Shown one piece after another: positions 60,610-64,000 of a stretch of 64,000 nucleotides of DNA. Numbering within the stretch: the stretch's first letter is position 1; every line of letters starts with the position of its first letter. The position numbers were made by a program, and so were the translations under genes. The DNA is from Clostridiales bacterium Firm_11 (lineage in GTDB: Bacteria; Bacillota; Clostridia; Christensenellales; Aristaeellaceae): positions 62,001-126,000 of the forward strand of contig LVAQ01000024.1 of assembly GCA_001604105.1 (NCBI GenBank). Reading direction: 5' to 3'. The notes below the pieces were generated by a model. The model worked only from the letters and a program-made list of their open reading frames with translations, did no database searches and was not told the origin of the DNA.

Positions 60610-61728
60610 TTACCGCACACGGTACTGGTTAACGGTTTCCATGTTCAGTTCCACCCCAAAGCCCGGCGCATCGGGGATTGTCACATAGCCATCGCTCACC
60701 GTTACCGGTTGCGTAATCAGGCTGCGGCTGAGCACCGTCTCCTGTCCGCAGTATTCCAGATACTTGGCATTGGGCAGGTTTGCAATGTATTGCAGCGTTG
60801 CGGACATCAAAAGCCCGCTCTTGAAATTGTGCGGGATCACAGGCACCTGAAAACGCTGCGCCAGATCCGCCACCTTTTTGCCAATGGTCAGCCCGCCGCA
60901 GCGGCTCAAATCCGGCTGTAAAATATCCACACAACCCTTTTGCAGGTAGGTTTCAAACTCCCCCAGCGCGCTGAGCTCTTCCCCCGCGGTAATGTTCAGG
61001 CTTGTTGCCTTTCGCAGGTCAGCAAACAGTTCGGGCTGCTCCACACGAAACGGCTCCTCCACCCAGTACACGCCCTCCTGCGCATAGGCATGGCAGGCAT
61101 CCAGCGCCACCTTGTATTCACGCCAGTTCATCGCGATATCGATCATCAGTAGTTTATCCGGCCCCAATGCCTTACGGGCGGCATGCACCAGCCGAAGGTC
61201 ATGGTTCATATCATCACCCAGGTTTCCCCAGCCAAACTTGATACCGCTATACCCTTTGGTCATATGATGATCTACCAGCCGCTTGACTTCCTCTTCGCTG
61301 GCGGGCATGAGAATGCTAATATACGCGGGAATACGCCGTTGGTACGCACCGCCCAGAAGTTGATACACCGGAACGCCCAACGCCTTCCCCTTGATATCCC
61401 AGAGCGCCATATCGATTCCGCTGATTGCGTGCATTCCCGCGCCCCCGCGCGCGTAGTAATAAGCGCACGCATACAGCTTATCCCAGATAACCTGGGTAGC
61501 CAGCGGATCCATGCCCAAGAGAATATTGCGCATCCCGCGCTGAGCGCTGTGCGAATCCGGCATATCAATGGCGTGCTTCACCAGATACGGTGCGGAGTCT
61601 ACTTCCGCAAGGCCATAGATACCCTCGTCCGTATCAATGCGTATGATAACGGAGTCCTGTGTGCCATCCCCGATCAACGATACTTCCGGTTGACGAACAA
61701 TGTACGCTTGTACATCCGTGATTTTCAT
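60610..61728 (-). CDS. Mandelate racemase/enolase-superfamily sugar-acid dehydratase-like protein
   Basis: 372 residues. The metal ligands are Asp in LLMIDIAMN, Glu in WVEEPF and Glu in ITAGEEL. The Lys in GIKFGWG and the Asp/His dyad in DILQPDLSRCGG and VIPHNFKSG mark the mandelate racemase subgroup, in which sugar-acid dehydratases are common. Exact substrate unknown. AGGGG precedes the ATG. It would act after an alcohol or aldehyde dehydrogenase step; the ADH gene is directly upstream. Confidence 0.88.
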   Translation of the reverse strand: MKITDVQAYIVRQPEVSLIGDGTQDSVIIRIDTDEGIYGLAEVDSAPYLVKHAIDMPDSHSAQRGMRNILLGMDPLATQVIWDKLYACAYYYARGGAGMHAISGIDMALWDIKGKALGVPVYQLLGGAYQRRIPAYISILMPASEEEVKRLVDHHMTKGYSGIKFGWGNLGDDMNHDLRLVHAARKALGPDKLLMIDIAMNWREYKVALDACHAYAQEGVYWVEEPFRVEQPELFADLRKATSLNITAGEELSALGEFETYLQKGCVDILQPDLSRCGGLTIGKKVADLAQRFQVPVIPHNFKSGLLMSATLQYIANLPNAKYLEYCGQETVLSRSLITQPVTVSDGYVTIPDAPGFGVELNMETVNQYRVR

Positions 61729-61795
61729 AGCGATGCCCCTTCCCTTTTTACCATGGTACGATTATATTGCAAACGCATTGCCCAGCCATGGCAAA

Positions 61796-62839
61796 TCACG
61801 CAGTTTCTGATGCCCACGGGTGTACAACGGCCTTGATGAGCGCATCCGGTCTGCGCGATACCAGTTCAATAGCTTGGGGTAGCTGTTCCAGCGCAAAGCG
61901 GTGCGTGACCATGTCCCGCACGTTAATTTCCCCACGCGCAACCATCCCCAGCAGCGGCGCCCAGCCCATTTCGTTATTCGTTAGCCCCAGCACGGTCAGT
62001 TGCCTCATGATGATGTGCGTTACTGGAAAGGGCGGCAAGGTTTCCTCGGCAGGCAACCCATACAGCAGAACGCGGCCACGTGCGGCGCAGAGCCGTACCG
62101 CGTCGGTGATTGTCTGGGGCGCGCCCGCGGCATCAATGGATAGGGACGCGCCCTTCCCCTCCGTTTCTTGCAACACACGCGCGGCAAGGTCTTCGCTTGC
62201 AATATTCACCACAACATCCGCGCCATATCGCATGGCCTGCTCCCGTTTGCTTTCCCGCGTAATGGTCATAATTACCTTCCCCGCCGCGCAGGCGCGCACC
62301 GCCTGCAAAAAGGAAAGCCCCGCAATACCGGCCCCTTGGATGAGCACCGTTTCCCCAAAGGCAAGCCCAATGCGGCGGATAGCGCCCACAGGGCAGGCAA
62401 CCGCCTCCAGAATACCGCCTTCATCATACGTCATGGCATCCGGCATTTCATAAAGGCAGGTCGCGGGCACGGTCACGTACTGCGCGTACCCGCCATTGTA
62501 GGGCGGAAAGCCGATTTCTCCGCCCTGCGCACAAAGGTGTTTGTTCCCGCTTCGGCAATGCTCACACAGGCCACAGCCAATTGCCGTCTCCACCACAACG
62601 CGCTTGCCCAGCCAGGCTTGCAGGCCATCGTCACCAACCTCAACCACCTCGCCGGCGATTTCATGCCCCAGTACATGGGGTGGTTCTCCATTGTAAAATG
62701 TGCCGTGGATGATGTGCGCATCGGTCGCGCATACCCCTGCGCTCATCACCTTTACCAAAACCCAGCCCGCTTTGCATTGCGGACGGGGTATCTCTACCAA
62801 GCGCAGTTGATCCTGCCCCTCCCAGCGCATTGCTTTCAT
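61796..62839 (-). CDS. Zinc-dependent alcohol dehydrogenase (sorbitol/threonine DH-like)
   Basis: 347 residues. Catalytic zinc ligands are Cys in GVCATD, His-Glu in LGHEIAGEVVEVG and later Glu. The structural zinc cysteines are in GCGLCEHCRSGNKHLC. The NAD loop is IQGAGIAGLSFLQ. The family oxidises sugar alcohols and related hydroxyls. ATG 62839 lies six bases after GGAGG; the frame to 62938 runs past the ribosome site and is not used. It lies 67 bases before the dehydratase gene. Confidence 0.92.
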   Translation of the reverse strand: MKAMRWEGQDQLRLVEIPRPQCKAGWVLVKVMSAGVCATDAHIIHGTFYNGEPPHVLGHEIAGEVVEVGDDGLQAWLGKRVVVETAIGCGLCEHCRSGNKHLCAQGGEIGFPPYNGGYAQYVTVPATCLYEMPDAMTYDEGGILEAVACPVGAIRRIGLAFGETVLIQGAGIAGLSFLQAVRACAAGKVIMTITRESKREQAMRYGADVVVNIASEDLAARVLQETEGKGASLSIDAAGAPQTITDAVRLCAARGRVLLYGLPAEETLPPFPVTHIIMRQLTVLGLTNNEMGWAPLLGMVARGEINVRDMVTHRFALEQLPQAIELVSRRPDALIKAVVHPWASETA

Positions 62840-62950
62840 ATACATCCTCCAAATCCAGTTCATAAGGGTTATCTGCCTTCGCACAGGCTTGCCTTCGTCA
62901 GCAGAGCGCGACAAACACCCATGCGGATGGCGCAACACACTGCGTTTCCA

Positions 62951-63634
62951 TCACGGGTCTTCAAACGGCAGAATGATGTCCTCAAGCTGCATGGGATAAT
63001 CCCACAAATCAATCGCTCCATGCTCGGTTACCCAAAAGTCATCCTCCAGCCGAATGCCGAAGCTGTCTTTCTGATATACGCCGATTTCCACCGTCACCGC
63101 ATCGCCCGCGCATAGGACATCCTTGGAAGCCGCCACTTCGACAGGCGCCTCAAAAGGGGTTTGTCCAATGCCATGCCCTGTATGGTGACGCATCCAGCCC
63201 GCCAAACCGCGCGCCGCCAGAAGGCGCTTCGCCATGTCATATAGCGCACATGCACTTACGCCGTGCCGCAGGTTCTCCTTGAGCAGTGTAAAGCAATCCA
63301 GCACCGCTCTATAAGCGGCCTGTGTGGCAGGCCTTGCCTCGCCAACAAAATACGTGCGGCATACATCACACCAATAGCCATCCTTTTGCAGGCACAGATC
63401 AAGCAGCAGCGCATCCCCGCGCGCAAGCACGCGCTGGGTTGCGCCGCCTTCCACATCGGCCGTACGCGGTCCGCTCAGCAGATCAAAGCACACGGGGTGG
63501 CCGTTTGCGGCAAGGTTGACCGCCGTTTGCAAATCAAGCTCAGTTGCACCAGGTTTCACGGTGCGCTGCAAGGCATCATACACGCCTTGCGCCACCGAAA
63601 GCGCGGCGGTGATTGCCGTTTTCTTCTGACTCAT
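62951..63634 (-). CDS. Short M24 (Xaa-Pro peptidase-like) protein
   Basis: 227 residues, only the pita-bread catalytic domain. Two-metal ligands can be followed: Asp in ALLLDLCLQ, Asp in WCDVCRTY, His in TGHGIG, Glu in AVTVEIGVY and Glu in IRLEDDFWV. The N-terminal creatinase-like domain of aminopeptidase P is absent. M24 proteins are also found in sugar and polyol operons with unclear roles. GAGGAG precedes ATG 63634, nine bases after the permease gene. Confidence 0.87.
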   Translation of the reverse strand: MSQKKTAITAALSVAQGVYDALQRTVKPGATELDLQTAVNLAANGHPVCFDLLSGPRTADVEGGATQRVLARGDALLLDLCLQKDGYWCDVCRTYFVGEARPATQAAYRAVLDCFTLLKENLRHGVSACALYDMAKRLLAARGLAGWMRHHTGHGIGQTPFEAPVEVAASKDVLCAGDAVTVEIGVYQKDSFGIRLEDDFWVTEHGAIDLWDYPMQLEDIILPFEDP

Positions 63635-63643
63635 ATATGCTCC

Positions 63644-64000
63644 TCAGCCTTTGATAGCGCCAATCATAACGCCTTTGACAAAGTACTTCTGTAAAAATGG
63701 GTATACAATCAGGATGGGCACTGTGGAAACCACCACGGTGCAGTATTTAACCAGTTCACGTGTATATACCTCGGATACCATCTGTTTGCCGCTTGCGGAT
63801 TCGACGTTCTCATTGAGAATCAGCAATTCGCGCAGAAACATCTGCAATGGATACAGCTTGCGGTCGCGTATATAGAGCAGCGCCGGATACCAGCTGTTCC
63901 AATAATCCACAGCATAGTACAGCGTAATAACCGCCAGCGCCGGTAAAGACAGCGGCAGAAATATCTTAAGCAGCACCTGCATATCATTGGCGCCGTCCAG
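63644..64000 (-). CDS. Sugar ABC transporter permease, 5' part outside the window
   Basis: The C-terminal 118 residues of an LplC/YtcP-like permease, starting inside the EAA loop (LDGANDMQVLLKIFLPLSLPALAV) and ending QKYFVKGVMIGAIKG. The gene continues beyond base 64000. It supplies the transporter of the operon that continues with M24, ADH, dehydratase and GH31 genes. Confidence 0.9.
   Translation of the reverse strand: MDGANDMQVLLKIFLPLSLPALAVITLYYAVDYWNSWYPALLYIRDRKLYPLQMFLRELLILNENVESASGKQMVSEVYTRELVKYCTVVVSTVPILIVYPFLQKYFVKGVMIGAIKG

Noticed and set aside
1..64000. tRNA, rRNA, CRISPR, IS element or prophage genes
   Set aside because: I looked at all gaps and saw no cloverleaf with CCA-type end, no regular spaced repeats and no transposase or integrase frame.

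Overview
This 64 kb window looks like chromosomal DNA of an anaerobic, fermentative Clostridia-type Firmicute. Base composition appears to be a little above 50% G+C by eye. Supporting signs are strong AGGAGG ribosome sites, many GTG/TTG starts, TTGACA-17-TATAAT promoters, LplB/YtcP/YtcQ-type sugar ABC transporters, and families common in Clostridia (DUF1576, a DUF4914-like protein, MpsC/DUF2294, 2-aminothiazoline-4-carboxylate hydrolase-like, DUF4432, DUF2961/GH172). A Christensenellales-like gut lineage is my inference only. I saw no tRNA, rRNA, CRISPR array, phage gene or insertion sequence.

Layout. 1-94: tail of a GH42-like beta-galactosidase. 314-2903 (+): three-gene ABC-2 exporter. 3240-12998 (-): one long operon, read from a consensus promoter at 13261-13289 that carries a perfect TGGTCGACCA palindrome. 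Its order is an ATC-hydrolase-like protein, LivJHMGF importer, CyuA-type cysteine desulfidase, SDR, FCD-type GntR regulator, DhaK and DhaL. 13559-13648 (-): a 29-residue membrane peptide not previously called. 13887-16501 (-): LytS-like kinase and winged-helix response regulator. 16712-17904 (+): two secreted proteins.

18072-32390: a divergent rare-sugar locus. The minus arm holds YjbQ, a SIS isomerase, a sugar ABC transporter, Gfo/Idh dehydrogenase, FGGY kinase, amidohydrolase, arabinose-isomerase-like enzyme and CE7 esterase. The plus arm holds a DeoR regulator, an archaeal-type triosephosphate-isomerase-like protein, a second YjbQ and a fructose-6-phosphate-aldolase-like transaldolase. Consensus promoters point both ways from 29360-29478. 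32456-36341 (-): DUF1576 membrane protein, a large P-loop protein resembling PEP carboxykinase, and an MpsC-like protein.

36629-45404 (+): a LacI-controlled operon of sugar-type ABC importer, two paralogous cytoplasmic beta-lactamase-fold hydrolases, an MFS transporter and the LacI regulator. An 18-bp perfect LacI-type operator lies just after the promoter. 45719-47997 (-): GH4 alpha-galactosidase and a DapA-family lyase. 48254-50551 (+): a Cys-rich small protein, PHP phosphoesterase and GH27 alpha-galactosidase. 50789-54160 (-): an 1123-residue glycosidase-like protein I cannot assign to a family. 54515-58809 (+): membrane-bound AraC regulator, DUF4432 protein and GH172. 59061-64000 (-): GH31, enolase-superfamily dehydratase, zinc alcohol dehydrogenase, short M24 peptidase and the edge of another sugar ABC permease.

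Taken together the window describes a scavenger of unusual glycosides and small polyols. Importers bring oligosaccharides in, and the hydrolases, none with a signal peptide, cut them in the cytoplasm. Isomerases, kinases, dehydratases and aldolases then lead to central metabolism. All three substrate-binding proteins have ordinary signal peptides with no lipobox cysteine, which is unusual for a single-membrane Firmicute.
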